64,000 nt of DNA, from the NCBI GenBank assembly GCA_010909165.1, contig MU008207.1:248001-312000 (forward strand). Reading direction: 5' to 3'. Each line of letters begins with the position of its first letter. Positions within the stretch are counted from its first letter, which is position 1. The notes beneath the pieces were generated by a model. The model was not told where the DNA came from. It made no database searches and saw only the letters and a list, made by a program, of their open reading frames with translations. The DNA is from Anthoceros angustus. Taxonomy: Eukaryota > Streptophyta > Anthocerotopsida > Anthocerotales > Anthocerotaceae. Made by a program: the position numbers and the translations under genes. Below, piece by piece: positions 20,201 to 32,944 of this stretch.

Positions 20201-22768
20201 GTTAAAATCCTCACAGTTTGCCTCTCTACCTTAACAGGTGATAGGGCGGCATGGTACCTGGATTCTGGGGCTACTGCCCACATTTGCCGAGATGAATCTC
20301 TGTTTGCATCCCTTACCCCTACTACTGACGTCGATAGGGTTTACCTTGGTGATGAATAGAATTCTACAAGTCTACAAATTCTAGGACAGGGCTCCTGCAA
20401 TTTTAGGCTTCATGATGGTTCCATCCTCACCATAGCAGATGTTCTCTACGTCCCTAGAATGGCAAAGAACCTGCTGTCCTTGAGCAAGCTGCTAAAACTT
20501 AACGGTTTTCAGCTGTCTGCTCATGAGGGTTCGTGTTGTTTCTCTAGGATAGACTCTCCCTCTGTTTGTGTCTTCCAGGCACTACCAGAAGACGACCTGT
20601 ATCGTCTAGATTTTACATGTCTTCCTAGCAGCAAAACTCATGCTTATTCTACAAGTGTAGGTAACCTGACGGCTGCACAGCAATCTATCCTGTGGCATGC
20701 TCGTTTAGGACATGTTAACAGACAGACTTTGGCAGCCCTTAGTAAGGATGACTGCTATCGTGAGCCTCTACCCCATTGCCTCAAGGACTTACCTGTCTGC
20801 GAGACTTGTGCCTTGGCTAAGCAGAAGGAATTGCCTTTTCCTACTGGCCCAGCTCACCGCTCAACACAGCTTCTCGAATTGGTCCATGCTGACATTTCCG
20901 GCCGCCTTCAGGTTTCTTCACTTGGAGGGGCAGATTACTATTTTACAATCACTGATGATTACAGCAGGTTCACATGGACTTTTCCCATGAAGAGAAAGAA
21001 TGAAACTTTTGTCCTGTTGCCCCTGCTGTTGCCCAGGATCCTCCTCCAGTTGCAGAAGATGCTGGCCCACGGCGTTCTCGAGACACAGACCTCCGCCTTC
21101 AGAATGGAAGGAACCTCCCTATTCGAGCATTGATTTTAGACGGCCTACTGCCTCAGCAGTTTCCTCTCCTCCAGATGTGCCTCCGGAGCCCACTTCTCTT
21201 ACGGAAGCTCTCACTGGACCAGACAAGGACAAATGGCAATTCGCTGTTGATGACGAGTACAATAGTTGCCTCAAGAATGGCACTTGGCTTTTGGTTCCCA
21301 GGCCTGCAAACAGGAAAGCTATAACCTGTAAGTGGGTATTTAAACATAAACTCAATGCGGATGGTCATATAGCTCGCTACAAAGCCCGGTTGTGTGCACG
21401 AGGATTTACCCAAGTTGCTGGACTGGATTACCAAGAGACGTTTTCTCCAGTTGTTCGTGCCCAATCCATCCGGATTATTCTGGCCCTTGCTGCTGAATAT
21501 GACCTGGAATTGCAGCAGATGGATGTCTGTACGGCCTTTCTCCATGGAATCCTCGAGGAGGAATTGTACATGGAACAGCCGGAAGGTTACTTTGACCCTG
21601 CACATCCTGACCACGTCTGCTTGTTAATCAAATGTCTGTATGGACTCAAACAGAGTGCAAAACGCTGGTACAAAAGATGTGATACTGCCCTGAAATCTCT
21701 GGGTTTCACACAATGCAAAGCTGACTCAAATGTTTATCTGTTTCGAGATGGCTCCGCTTATGTTATCCTTGCACTTTATGTTGATGATGTAATACTTGCA
21801 GCCAGTAATCCTGCCGTCCTGTCACATGTCAAGACCTTGTTAAGAAACACCTTTGAGATGACTGACAGCGGTGACCTGCTATTCTATTTAGGAATCCAGG
21901 TTTTGCGGGTTAGATCAGAGGGGCTGCTTATTATCCACCAACACAAGTACATAGCAGAAATTCTTCACAGATTTCACATGGGACAGGCCCATCCAGCCAC
22001 TACACCAGGTGCTGTCGGTACAAAACTTACCAGATATGAGTCTCCTACTACGAGATCTTGATCGCGGGACATGGTCGATGTCGTATCGTCGGTATTGGCG
22101 GCTGATCTTCGTCGACAAGCAGATGAGACGACATCCTTTCGGTTAGTACCGTTTCCCAATTTCTTGACAACCCAGGCCATGCTCACTGGACAGCCGTCAA
22201 AAGAATATTTCGCTATCTACGAGGCACACATTATGTTGGATTATGCTACAAGCGTGGAGGACAGTCTCACCTTGTGCTCGAAGGGCACACGGATGCTGAC
22301 TGGGCCTCGGACAGCGATTCTCGCAAGAGCCTTTCAACATATGCTTTCCTCTTGGCTCAAGCCACAGTGAATTGGAGCTGTAAAAAGCAAACAAGCATTG
22401 CCCTGTCCAGCACAGAGGCCGAGTATAAGTCCCTCACGGATGCGACTAAGGAAGTGGAGTGGGAGCGGTCTTTCTTACATGATTTGGGACAGCCTCAAAC
22501 AGGCCCCACTCACCTGTACTGCGACAATCAGTCGGCGATTGCTCTGGTTGCTAATCCCCGCTTCCACGCTCGCACAAAACACATAGAAGTTCACCATCAC
22601 TATGTTAGAGATGCTGCTGAGAGGGGGTTAGTAAAAATTCTCTATGTTCCGACCGAGAATAACACAGCAGACATCCTAACTAAGGCTCTCTCCAAAGACA
22701 AGCATCAGAAACATATGCAGGGCCTTGGGCTGATGAACTTCCAGAGTTACTTTAAATCAAACACATGA
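20200..22768 (+). pseudogene. Copia pol (PR, partial IN, RT, RNase H)
   Basis: Polyprotein of the Copia element, broken in several places. In order: protease WYLDSGATAHIC (about 20,251), and a TAG stop at 20,357-20,359 after LGDE. The same frame then continues into VLYVPRMAKNLLSLSK, GAG-pre-integrase (ILWHARLGHVNRQT ... CETCALAKQ) and the start of the integrase core (ELVHADISG, FTITDDYSRF). Near 21,000 the sequence jumps in another frame straight to the RT linker, so most of the integrase catalytic domain and C-terminus is missing. RT follows (CKWVFKHKLNADG, LQQMDVCTAFLHG, YVDDVIL at about 21,780) and closes at 22,061. A scrambled ~150 bp precedes RNase H (HTDADWASD, ALSSTEAEY, TKHIEVHHHYVRD), which ends at 22,768. 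Confidence 0.92.
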
Positions 22769-23486
22769 CATGCTGCAGGCAGGCTAGGACTTACGGGTGA
22801 GGCCCGCGTCCTCAGATTTGTGGAGTGTGTAGTCTGTCCTGTCCCTCTATGCTCTCATGTGCCTACAGGTTGAGCGACAGGGAGGGTTAGCCACAGCTCT
22901 GCAACAATCTGAAAAACAGTACCACGTCAGGTGGATGAAGCTCGACGCTGATCCAATCACCTGTACAATGGTTTGCCACAGCCGCCGCCTCTTCTGCTTG
23001 CAGTATTTTCAATAATCCCAGCAACCTTTGCGCCTCCTGCAGCGGCCTCAGCAATCTGGTCTCATCTCCAGTATCCGCCGGCAGCTCTTCTTCTCTCCCG
23101 GGTTTCGTCCAGCACAAGGTTATGTTGAACATGACTTTCCAGCCCCCAATCCTCAGGCTGGTTCCCGCTATGTGGGTTTCATCCCACTCCTCCTTCCTGG
23201 GCGCCGGAGCGTTTCCTGACTCTCTTGCTCTCACCTACTACTCCCGCTAGGCGACTCTGCATCGCGTGTACGGAAGGATTGCCCTTGCAACTTGGGCGCC
23301 TTGAAGGTGCCGGGAATCTTCAAGTAGGCGGCCTTGCAAGATTTATCGTCTGCTCCATCTCCGTCCAGCTCACGCGTCCTTGTGTAGTAATTGCAGCTCG
23401 TTATGCCTAGTGCCCGTCTCTGCCTCGTGATCGTCCTCTGCCTGCTTCGCTAGACCCGTGTTCAGTCCCCTAAGCTCGTCTCGCTT
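22769..23486 (+). other. Copia 3' untranslated internal region
   Basis: About 720 bp between the RNase H stop and the polypurine tract. No conserved protein was seen. A 115-codon minus-strand open stretch at 22,887-23,234 matches nothing I recognise and is taken as chance. Confidence 0.5.
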
Positions 23487-23495
23487 AAGAGAGGG
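23487..23495 (+). other. Copia polypurine tract
   Basis: AAGAGAGGG lies immediately before the 3' LTR, the expected plus-strand primer position. Confidence 0.9.
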
Positions 23496-23696
23496 TGTTC
23501 GCGAGGTAACCTCACTCGCTTAGGGTTTACCCCTGGTTAGTCGTGGTTACTAATTTAGGTTATATGCTGAAGGGTTATCTAGTGAAGGGGTGCCTAGCTT
23601 AGGTATATACATACCTTGACAATATTTTGTATTCATTCTCTTGCATAATTAATTCTTGCTTTATGCTCTCTTTTTCCTGCTTTACCATTTTCAACA
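23496..23696 (+). repeat. Copia 3' LTR
   Basis: 201 bp, TGTTCGCGAGG to TTTTCAACA, paired with 16,204-16,405. Confidence 0.95.
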
Positions 23697-23701
23697 ACCA
23701 T
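23697..23701. repeat. Target-site duplication ACCAT, right
   Basis: Second copy of the 5-bp duplication, followed by GCCTCAGGCTTCCACC, which continues the host block. Confidence 0.93.
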
Positions 23702-25340
23702 GCCTCAGGCTTCCACCTCCTGGTCTTCTCGTAGTCCCATAAGACCCCAGGCATCAAATCCCATGGCCAGTGTGGGGACCCAGTGTCTCTTCCACAGTGC
23801 CATGGTGAGGCCCCAAGTCCCGTTGTGGGGGCGGGCATCTCTCATCCCTGAGGACCTCCATGCAGTCCACGGAGGAGTCCGGGGCTGGGATCTCCGGACC
23901 TAATCGGGACCCTTAGGTCCTGAGTCGGGAGTCAGGCCCGCAATCCGTCGGGGCTCATCCTCGTGGTGGTCTGTGTCGAACCGGGGCCGCCTCCTAGCCC
24001 TTGGCTGCCTCCGGTGGGACTAGGAGGAGAGGCGGGGATGTCCTCCACACTTCCCTTGGTGGTGAGGGGTCAGCTCAAGCGTATGGAATGGGGATTCCCT
24101 CCCGATCGTCTTCCTCCGCTCTCTCTTGCTCCGGACGGCCGGGCTTCCTCCTCGGCCTTTGCACTCTAAGCCGGTAGGGCCGCGGCCCTTCGGGCGCCGC
24201 TCTTCTTCCCCTCCTTCGGGGAGGTTGTGGTGTCCCCACATAGATCGGATATGGGGATAGTCACAGTGGGTGGCTTCTGGCACCTCGACTTTGTGAGCCT
24301 CACCGGGTGAGCTGGCGAGATGATTCTCCCTAGTCGGCCCTCTTCCTCCATTGCGCATGCGGGGATAAATTATCGTGGTGGTCTACCTTGGTGGCGAGGT
24401 TCAAATGGACAATGATCACAGCGCCTCTCACCCTCCTCCAACAAATCGGCATCAACCGGTAGTTGGTTGTTTCTGCGTCCCAGGCTTGACGGTAGCCTTT
24501 GCCGCCTATCTTTTCCCTTGCCTTGAGGGGCTCGGGACTCGCCCCAATTTTCTCCCAGGCGCGCCTCGGGACTCAGGTCCACCTCCTAGGATCCTCCCGG
24601 AGGTTCTTGATCGGACCTCCTTGTTGGCCCTTGCCAACATCTTGGCGTATTCTAGTCGTGTTGTCGAGCGTCACCATCCATCTAAAGGCGTCGGTGCCAC
24701 TTCTCCACTCCTCACCTCCCAACCCGGGGTTGGTCTGGATATATCACCTGATGTTGCGCTCATCACCAGCTCCCACCTCATGACCTTCTTGGGTCCCATC
24801 GCCTCCTTCTTCTTACTCCGCTGTAGGCGATTGTCCGTGATCGCTGGCACGATGCTCCCTCTTCGCCGCGTTCGCTGCTCCAACCACAAAGGTGAGCCGC
24901 GCGCGAAGGTGCCTGAGCGTTCGGAGAGATAGCGCCAGAGGGCGGGGTTGCGGAGCGCGAGAGACTGCGAAAATTGTCTCGAGGGCGCACAGAGAAATGA
25001 CCCTCCCCGTCGGCCGCTGGAGTAATGCCGGGCGGTGCTCTTCCCGCCCTGTGAATCGCCAGGTCCGCATGGCTCTCACCTTACGCGCTTCGCCTTACGC
25101 GCCACGACCAGCAGCCGCTCTGCTTGGGCGTGAATACCGCTATAACGCTGGCACCCCCACGGTCCTAGTCCGCATGCCTCTCCTCCTCGATGCCCACGTG
25201 GGCTGCCCAAACACGCCCAAACCCTTAAGTTACTTTACTTGTGTATCCTATCCTCGCCCGGTGTGTTCCGGACTTACTCGACATTTTCATGGGTCCCGTT
25301 CCTGTGCTGGGCTCCTCGAGTGTCCTGAGTCCCTGGACTC
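23702..25340 (-). mobile_element. Continuation of GC-rich block and Gypsy 3' sequence
   Basis: From 23,702 to about 23,930 this matches 46,560-46,780 (TTCCACCTCC...CTCTTCCAC...GTGAGGCCCC...CCGGACCTAATC). It is therefore the right-hand continuation of the block interrupted by Copia. From there to the integrase C-terminus at about 25,366 I see only broken minus-strand frames rich in Arg, Gly and Glu, with no recognisable domain. Confidence 0.5.
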
Positions 25341-25365
25341 ACCGGTGTAGTCCGAGTATTCGGAC

Positions 25366-28300
25366 CTATTCCTTCCTTCGCCTTATTTTTTCCGCCTCGG
25401 ACCTACGAAAAACAAAACCCAACTTATTTCCTAACCCCAAGGGAAGTCCGTAGTCCACATACTCCCTTTCATCTGCTGGCGTCTCCGCCAACACTAGCAT
25501 GATATTTTTCACCGCCACCCGTTCACCCGAGTGGCACACCATCCAAGCCGAACGGACCCATTTGCGTATACTGCTACGGTAAGGTCCCATCCATGAGTGG
25601 AGTTTACCGGAAGTGCATATGGCAGTCGTAAAGAAGGGCCAAATCTCCTCCTTCACATACTCTTGATTCCCGAGCCTCTGCTGTACATGCTTGCGCTGAT
25701 TCTGTACTGCTTGCATCCTCCGCCTCTTCCCGACCCTCCATACCGGACAAACCCTAGCTCCGCTTTCTTCATCCGTTAAGCCTCCATCATGACTTGAGTG
25801 TTGGCACCTCAAACTCACCGCATAACGTGAAATGCCCATAGGTTAGGTAATACGGAGTTCAGTAGTTACCTTCTCCGCCTCAAGGCCCATGGTAGCTTTG
25901 TATCCCCGCATATAGTTAACCGTGTTTATTCGGATGCGCGATAAGTCCATTGGTCTTCTCCAACCGCTACCTGTAGGGGCCACACGATGTGTGATGCCAA
26001 AATAGTCCGTCATTGCGCTATCACATCATTGAGGAAATGAGTTCCCCTATCGCTACACGCACCCATACTGTGCGTGATGATGTTCTCAGAGGAACTTTGG
26101 CCACGTGTTTGCAGAGTCCGCTCTGTTGCCACCGCTTCCACCCACCGGTGCAGAGTCCGCCACCAAGATGTACCGCTTTGTGTGTGCCTCGTCGTAGTGA
26201 TAGGTCCGAGGTCGACCCCATTTCAAATGGTGCTAGTGCAGTATGGGCACCAACGGCCATTGTGTTGTGGAGTGGCCCGATCCCGACAAGCATCACATCT
26301 CTTCACAAATTGGTGTGTTTCTCCATACATGGTGGGCCACCAGTACCCGGCCTCCAAGATTTTCTTGGTGGTGACTCACAGCAAATGTCCACCGCCTACC
26401 CTTCATGCATCCCTTTATTACCACCTCCGCTCACTGGAGGTACTCTGCTCCACGCCGGCCCCACCTTAAAGATGCAACTGTTATACAGTCTAAAAGGACG
26501 AGCGTAGTGCACAAAGGCTTGACTGGGTTCACAATCCGCCGGCAATTCCATTTCCCCATAGGTACCGCCCCTCCAGAGAGGGCCTCCTCCGCCTCCTTCT
26601 CTGTGGGTCCGCTCCCCAGCTTAGGGTTTGTCCTACCGCCTTCCTCTATCACGCCACCACCTCATCCGGAAGGCGCCTCCCGATCCCGCAGATGCCCGCC
26701 TTTAACTGACAAGAAGTCGGCGCTTTGGTGTTGCCGCCTTGCCTCGGTCTCCACCTCAAAGGTGAACTCAGAAATGAATCCACCTCGCACCGCCCCGACA
26801 AGTCCGCTTTGTTCACCAAATGCTTGAGCGCCAAGTGATCAACATATAAACACAAACTCATGGTAAGGTAGTGTCAATTTCTTAACCGCAGATACCATTC
26901 CTAATGCCTCGCCTCCGTAGTAGTGTACCTCCGCTCGCATGCGTGAGCCGCCCGCGTAGTAGATTGATGATCCTCCGCTTGTCGCCTTTGATCGAGCACT
27001 ACCCGATGGCGGGCAAAGGCCGACATCCACATACACATGGAATCGCCCCCCCCGATTTTCACTGGGCACTGACTGTGGTGGTCTCAGATCTCAATGCCGC
27101 CCTTTCTCGTGTCCAGTCCACCTCCTCCTTCCCGAGTAACTCTAGCTTGGCGCGCTTTGCAAGTCTGGATGAAATGTAGTAACCCACCATGCCTGTGAAC
27201 CCGAACTCCTTCAAGTTCGAGGCGTCGTAGTGGATGGATGACCTTCACCTTGTCTTGATCCACCTCTATCCTCTTGTCATGTCCCAACAAGATTCCCTCC
27301 GCCCAAAGTAGCATTTCTGATGTAGGCATACTGAGGTTTCAACGCCCAAGCACTTCCGCAGTGTCCAACGGTTTGTCCTCCTCCATGCACGCAAAAGTCA
27401 TCCAGAATACCCATGAAGTCCTCGAAATCAAGACGTTGGTCACCATCCGCATAAATGATCCGGTGCTCTGCCATCCCGGCGCCGCTTAGGCGAAACGTCC
27501 CCCACTCCGTGGTGAACGTTATCCCACCGACCCCTTAGGTGCTTGGTTGTAGCCGAGTATCCATCCAAGAAGGAGTAGGTACTCCCGCCACCTTGTCCAA
27601 GATGTCGCCCACAAGGGCATGGGAAAATGGTCCTTCTGGCGGCGTGAGTTTCCTCCACCCGATGACACGGATCCGCTCTGTTGCTTTCTGGCACGACAAC
27701 AATGGGTGCTACCCATTCGCTGTTCACGATTGGGAAGATGATGTCCGCCTCCAGATATTTATCCAGGACCTCCTTGACCTTGAGCGAGTGCTTGGGATTC
27801 AGTTTATATTGTCCATCCGAATGGGCACCGCCTCCGCTTGATCTATCCGTGTTCGCCCCATCGCTTCGGAATGCCTTCATGTCCGTGACCTTGAAAGCAA
27901 CACCTCACTAAATTCTCCTAACAAGGTGAGGTCGGCTCAACTCGGCATGCCTTGCGGAATTTTAGGAATTCGGACCTCCACGCCTTCCACATCGTGATTG
28001 ACCGCTTCTTTCCTCGCCGCTCGCCACGCCCAAAGCCATCATCCTCCATCCGGGTTCATCCTCACGCATTCCCCACTCTAAGAGCTCGTCTGAGGTGAAC
28101 CGGATCACTTCTTCGGGGTCCTCCTCGTCCGGTGGGTCCCTTGCCTTCGCCCCTCCGGGTCCGCGGCCTCACTGAACAACCGACCACCTCCGCCTCAAAG
28201 GTGTCCCTCCGTAGTCCATCTCTCTTCGGACCACGAGATTTTTGGAAAGGGTAGTCCTCATTCGTATCCTCGCCATCATCCCACTGCCTTCGGAGGTGTA

Positions 28301-28720
28301 CCCTCTGTGGTGCTTACGGTTTCACCACAAGATGTGTCCTTACCAGTGATCGCACCCGTCCTTCCCTCACCTTCTGATCCCGCCCACCGCTTGAAGTGTA
28401 TCTCCTTCCTTCCAGTGTAGTTTTGTCCGAGCGAGTCCCACTGTGGTCGCCTAACAAGACCTGACCTGTAGGTCCGGGCTTGATGACCACAAGTCCAATG
28501 TATAGGCTCCCGCTTATGGTGGCTTGACTCGACAACTCCCTGGCCGCCAGTGACATGTCCGCCATCCCGAGGGTTTTGGTGGAGGCTCAAATGGTGTGAA
28601 CCCAACCGCCTTGCTACCGGGCCTCCGGATGAGGTTCACTGACCCGGTGTCCAGGGGTACGTTCTTAATCACGCACTCCGATTTCTCAACCACGGCGCCT
28701 CGGGTCCGATATGAGATACT
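25366..28720 (-). mobile_element. Ty3/Gypsy pol, degenerate (PR-RT-RNH-IN)
   Basis: Minus-strand pol of a Gypsy element read across several frames. Retropepsin: KNVPLDTGS (28,641-28,665) then ADMSLAARELSS and GLVVIKPGPT. RT: YKLNPKHSLKVKEVLDKYL, EWVAPIVVVP, FLDGYS, and the catalytic box ILDDFCVHG (about 27,396), then EGILLGH. RNase H: FHVYVDVG (about 27,045), EALGMVSAVKKL, DHLALKHLVNKADLSGR. Integrase: a DRGTHFLNDVI core segment (about 26,040) and a KLHSRWMGPYR C-terminal segment (about 25,600). Domain order PR-RT-RNH-IN defines Ty3/Gypsy. Frameshifts occur in every domain, so it is inactive. Its 5' end may be the primer-binding-like site near 31,120. Confidence 0.88.
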
Positions 28721-28964
28721 ACTCTTACCTCCACGTTCTTGGCCCTCCGGCCCAAGGAGTTTCGGCGTGGTTGTGTCTCCCTGACGGCCCTCCGGACTTC
28801 TCGCCGATTCGGGTTGTTTAACAACCGGCTAAGTGACACCAAGTGTTGTTGGTCCATCATCAAGTCGCCACCTTGAAAGGCGGTGGGTGGCTCCTTCATT
28901 GAGTGTCTCTGCAAGAAAGCTCATGGCTGCTGGTGCGTGTAGCTCGCTACGCCGGGTGAGATCG

Positions 28965-29145
28965 CCCCGAGTATGGCCAAGACCAAGACTGGGTCAAAGT
29001 ATGGTCAAGACCAGGACTAGGATTGTCCCGAGTATGGCCAAGACCAAGATTGGGACTGTCCTTTATATGGCCAAGACCGGGATTGGGATTGTCCCGAGTA
29101 TGGCCAAGACCACACGACTGTCAGGCCAAGACCAAGACTGGACTC
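28965..29145. repeat. Minisatellite array 1 (~33-bp unit)
   Basis: About five diverged copies of a unit built on GAGTATGGCCAAGACCAAGA with a following TTGGGACTGTCCC. The same unit forms arrays at 32,748 and 33,881. Confidence 0.85.
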
Positions 29146-31126
29146 CGTAGTGAAGTGTGAATGGGGTTTTGCATCCAAGATGCAAAGAGGCCACATTACC
29201 CTCTATGTCGTTATAGTCCTAGGATTCGATCCCAAGGAATGGTTTTGTGTCAAGGTGTTCTAAAATCTATGGATTCTAGACCTACCTGCCGATCACTACC
29301 CCACCTTATCCAGCCTACCCTACCCAAACCCACCACTGTGGAAGACTGCCACCGCAGTTGGTCTCAACCACCGTGGCGGGTCCCAGCCACCGTCATGGGT
29401 CTATTTGTCACCGGCCTCGGCACCTTGGGGCTATGGACATACACACACCTATACACCTCACTTTACTCTAGGAATTTCCGCGATTCCACCGCACACTTCC
29501 ACTCTCACTCATTTCCGATTTTCCCCACACGCACTCACAATCCCTCACAACAAGACTCATCCACCCTTTCGGACCTTTCCTTCCTAATAACCTCTCCTCA
29601 CGGGCCATGCACCCCTCCTTGGGCCACACAACCCTCCTTGGGCCACACATGCACCCCCCATAAATAAAACACTGGTGGCGTAGCTTGGGAAAGAGGATCG
29701 TGAAAGAAAACCCCTGCGCGATTTTCCGCTCCCACCTCCGCTGCACCTACTCTTTTCCCCACGCCACCACCTTCCGGCCACCCCAGCGTGAGCTTGGCCA
29801 CTCCGCCTCGACCATCCAGGATCTTCCCGCCTTCTTGTGACGAGAAGCGGTGCATCGAACGAGTTTGATGGATCGACGCCTCCAACCAACCTCGCGATAG
29901 CTTCAACACACGGAAGTTCACACCGAATTGTCTTAAGAGAGACACTCAAGGGTCTCTATACATTCACCGTGGATTTCCAACCACTCCTACCAAAGGTTCT
30001 AGAAAATATGGCCCACTACACGAGCCTCCTACCAATTCAGAACTACAGCACTCCTCAAAACATCCTATCCTACCCCAAAAAGAAGCCTCCGCCTATGATG
30101 TCGCCTCTAAAATCGCCGGCCTGCTGTTGCGCCTAGCCTCGGGCTTGGGGTTCGCCCGCCTCCTCCGCCACGCCCGATCCGAGCGATTCTCCCCAAAACC
30201 TCCACCTCTCAGCTGCTGCCTTCCATGGGCGCCTATAGGCCCTATGCCTCGTATTCCGCCTCATCGCCGGATGCCACACTGTGCTCCTCCCTCCACGCCT
30301 GCCTCCGCTCATTCCTCGATCACCACTTGGGGTAGGCCCCCGCCTCTGCTCGAAGAACCATCGTAAACGCCTGTGGCGGCCAAGATGTGCAGCCAATAGT
30401 TTCGCCTCCCGCCCAACAACCACATACACATTTAGAGTGAGCACCCGCCACCATGCGTGCTGTGGACATGAGCATCCTCATCCAGACGAGACACACGCCT
30501 TCGATATAGAGGTTCTTACCTCTCCTCCCGTGGACAATCTGGGCCGCCGCTGGTTTCGATCCCACCGCGGACTCCCTGGCTTCCCCACCTCGGTTCCTCC
30601 TTCCGCGACGGTGTGGTTTAGCCACCGTGGTGGTTGCTTCCACTGGTGGTGGCCATCGCTGTGTGGCTCGCCTTCTTGGCGCTCTCTTGACTCGGCCCTA
30701 GCTTCATCTCTCTCGCTTGTATCTCCGCCAGCCTTGAATTTCTCCAGGCGCCATTGTTTCCATTTGCCCGGACTCATGAGACCTCATCTTGAAGCTCCTC
30801 AATTGTAGCATGCGCCTTGACCTCGACACTAAGGCCTCCTGCTGGGTGGACATGGCCTTACCGCCTCCTGTGCCTTGCATAGGGCCGCCAGATGCCTCAA
30901 GGCCCTCCGCCACCTTGTTCTCGCCAGGCTCCAACTTCTCCTTGAGCAACTTTTCCTGGCCTGCACACTCCTGTGTGAGAGCCATGGTGCCTGGTCGAGG
31001 AGATCCGCCTCGAGCCATGGTCAAGTCGGCCTCAGATTCCGACCCGCCCTGCCCATTCCCTCCACAACACCTCGACGTGGTCACCTCCACTTCACGGTCG
31101 TGAAATGTCGCCAAAATGTTCGGAGT
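29146..31126 (-). mobile_element. Probable Gypsy gag/leader region
   Basis: Lies between the pol above and a junction at about 31,115-31,127 where the minus strand reads ...CCGAACA then TTTTGGCGACATTTC. This is similar in form to the LTR end plus TTTTGGCG primer site at 44,100. Directly inside it a frame begins MARGGSPRPGTMALTQECAG and continues with Lys/Glu-rich sequence, possibly gag. No zinc knuckle or capsid core was recognised, and the middle (29,200-30,400) is uninformative. Confidence 0.45.
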
Positions 31127-32747
31127 CTCATGGACTTGGCTTAAACTAACCCCTCTTCTTCTAGGGGTTGGTTTGCCACTACTTCCTCATCCGCTCCAAT
31201 CTCTAGCGGCCGACTCCTCCGCACCCGAGAGGCACAACTCGCTTCCTTTATTTTCTCCTCCTCCTCACCCGCCTCGATTTCGACTGTGACCCTAGGTGTG
31301 TCAGGTTCCTCTTCCGCTGCTTCCCTTCTTCGCCGACCCCTGCCTGCCGCCGCCCGCTTCTTGCCCTTGGAAACCTCCCCACCTTCATCCGAATCTTCTA
31401 GGGAGGCGATTCAACCGGCTGAATCCTTCCTAATCCTCCTTACACTCCTTCCTCTACCTTGAGTTCCCCGACCGGCTTCCCATGAAGGGCGTATACGCCC
31501 AACTCCGCTTAGACACCCTAATGCGCGAATACATGAATTAGAAAAGGTGAAATCAAGGAGGGCCGAGGGAAGGGAGAGCACCGCCTCCTCATGTGCTCTT
31601 TCAAAGATCATCCCCCCCAATCGATTTGTGTACCTTTAACCACCTCATGAAGAAAGACCGTGAAGTGGTCCGCCATATGATCCAACTTCCTGCTCAGAAA
31701 CACAAAATCCACTTGGCTAATCCCACCACCGCGCAGACACGAGTTGGCGAGTCACCCATCCATTGTTCACCTCACTTCTCCAGTTTCATGAGCGCAGCCT
31801 CGTGGTCTTTCTCTGGGGTCAATTACCAAGCTTCCATCCTCCGATGCTTCGCCATACATCGCCTCGAAAGAGCCCCAAATCCCGCTTATGCCTCTTCCTC
31901 GGCCTCTTGCAACTTGGTTCTCAATTGCGGGCGACTCTTGCACCAATGTCATCAGAACACCATTTCTTCTCCATAAATTCCAGCCCAACTCCTCACCACT
32001 GCTCACCTTCCAAAGGGTCCATGTTGGGCCACCGCATGGGATTTCGCGCCATCTCCTTTCTCCTTGTTTCAAAAGAACTCGACCCACGCAGACGAAAGAG
32101 GAACACCACCACGCTCCTCCGCCCTACCGGCGCCTCGCCCGCCTCTTTTCCTCCTTCGCTACTTCGCCAACGCCTGGTTTCCTTCCTCCGCCACCGCTGC
32201 CTGACTGACCGACGCCCTACTCGCAGAAACAGACTCGCCCAGCGCTAGATGCTGCGCCCAGCTTTGCGCAGCCTCGCCCGACGCGCCTGAAATTCACTGC
32301 GGCCGGGTGTGTCCGCCTCGCTTGGCCCGACTGTCTGGCAGCCCCGCTCCGCCACTAGGGTTGTAAACTCCCCGCCCAGACCTGCTTCGCCACCGTGGTG
32401 GAACTGCCACCTCCCGCTTGATCACAAGAATGGGATGTGTAGGCACCCCTAACATATATAGACACTTTCTTATTTCTAAAATCACCAAAACCCAAGGACT
32501 CTATTCCGACCTACCTATCCGGTCGAAAACCTAAGGTCAAAAAGAAAATTATTATTATCCCAAGGGCCAAGGACCATTCTCGAGTATAAAAGACCTTACC
32601 CAGCGATTCTCAAAGCACTTTGCTATACAAACACTCCCAAAACAAAAAAAATCGCTCATCCCGACACTTGGAGGGGGTTAGTGTACATGGTGGTCTTCCA
32701 CAAGATGGATAAGAGCTTAAGGTGGATCGGCCCTTAGTAATGGGCGT
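31127..32747. other. Unassigned, probably LTR or old element sequence
   Basis: GC-rich on the left, with many short frames and no recognisable domain. It would be the LTR of the Gypsy element to its left if the 31,127 boundary is real. I could not identify a matching partner. Confidence 0.35.
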
Positions 32748-32903
32748 AAGACCAAGACTGGATCGAGTCTCGAGGTATGGCCAAGACCAGATCGATCGCC
32801 CCGGTATGCCAAGACCAAGATTGGGACTAGGGAACCATCTTTGTATGGCTAAGGGTTAAGATCTGACTGCCCCGAAAGACGGCTAAGACCAAGATTGTCC
32901 CAA
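32748..32903. repeat. Minisatellite array 2 (~33-bp unit)
   Basis: Same unit as at 28,965. It is followed by TACTCCACTGTCCCACTACAA and AAAAATGAGTCCTTT, which also follow array 3. Confidence 0.8.
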
Positions 32904-32944
32904 ATACATACTCCACTGTCCCACTACAATCAGAAAGTAAAAAT

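Larger units (their letters stand above)
16204..23696 (+). mobile_element. Ty1/Copia retrotransposon, degenerate, nested
   Basis: A 7.49-kb Copia element in plus orientation with 5' LTR 16,204-16,405, initiator-Met-tRNA primer-binding site, duplicated leader/gag, zinc knuckle, protease, GAG-pre-integrase, partial integrase, reverse transcriptase, RNase H, polypurine tract and 3' LTR 23,496-23,696. It is flanked by the 5-bp duplication ACCAT. The LTRs differ at only about three substitutions and one indel over ~201 bp, so insertion is fairly recent, yet the internal part is badly damaged. It has a gag frameshift, a TAG at 20,357, loss of most of integrase near 21,000 and a scrambled RT/RNase H linker. 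It cannot move on its own. It sits inside the GC-rich LTR-like block. Confidence 0.95.

Noticed and set aside
22887-23234. 115-codon minus-strand open frame between Copia RNase H and its 3' LTR
   Set aside because: No recognisable family, and the position is in the normal 3' untranslated part of the element.
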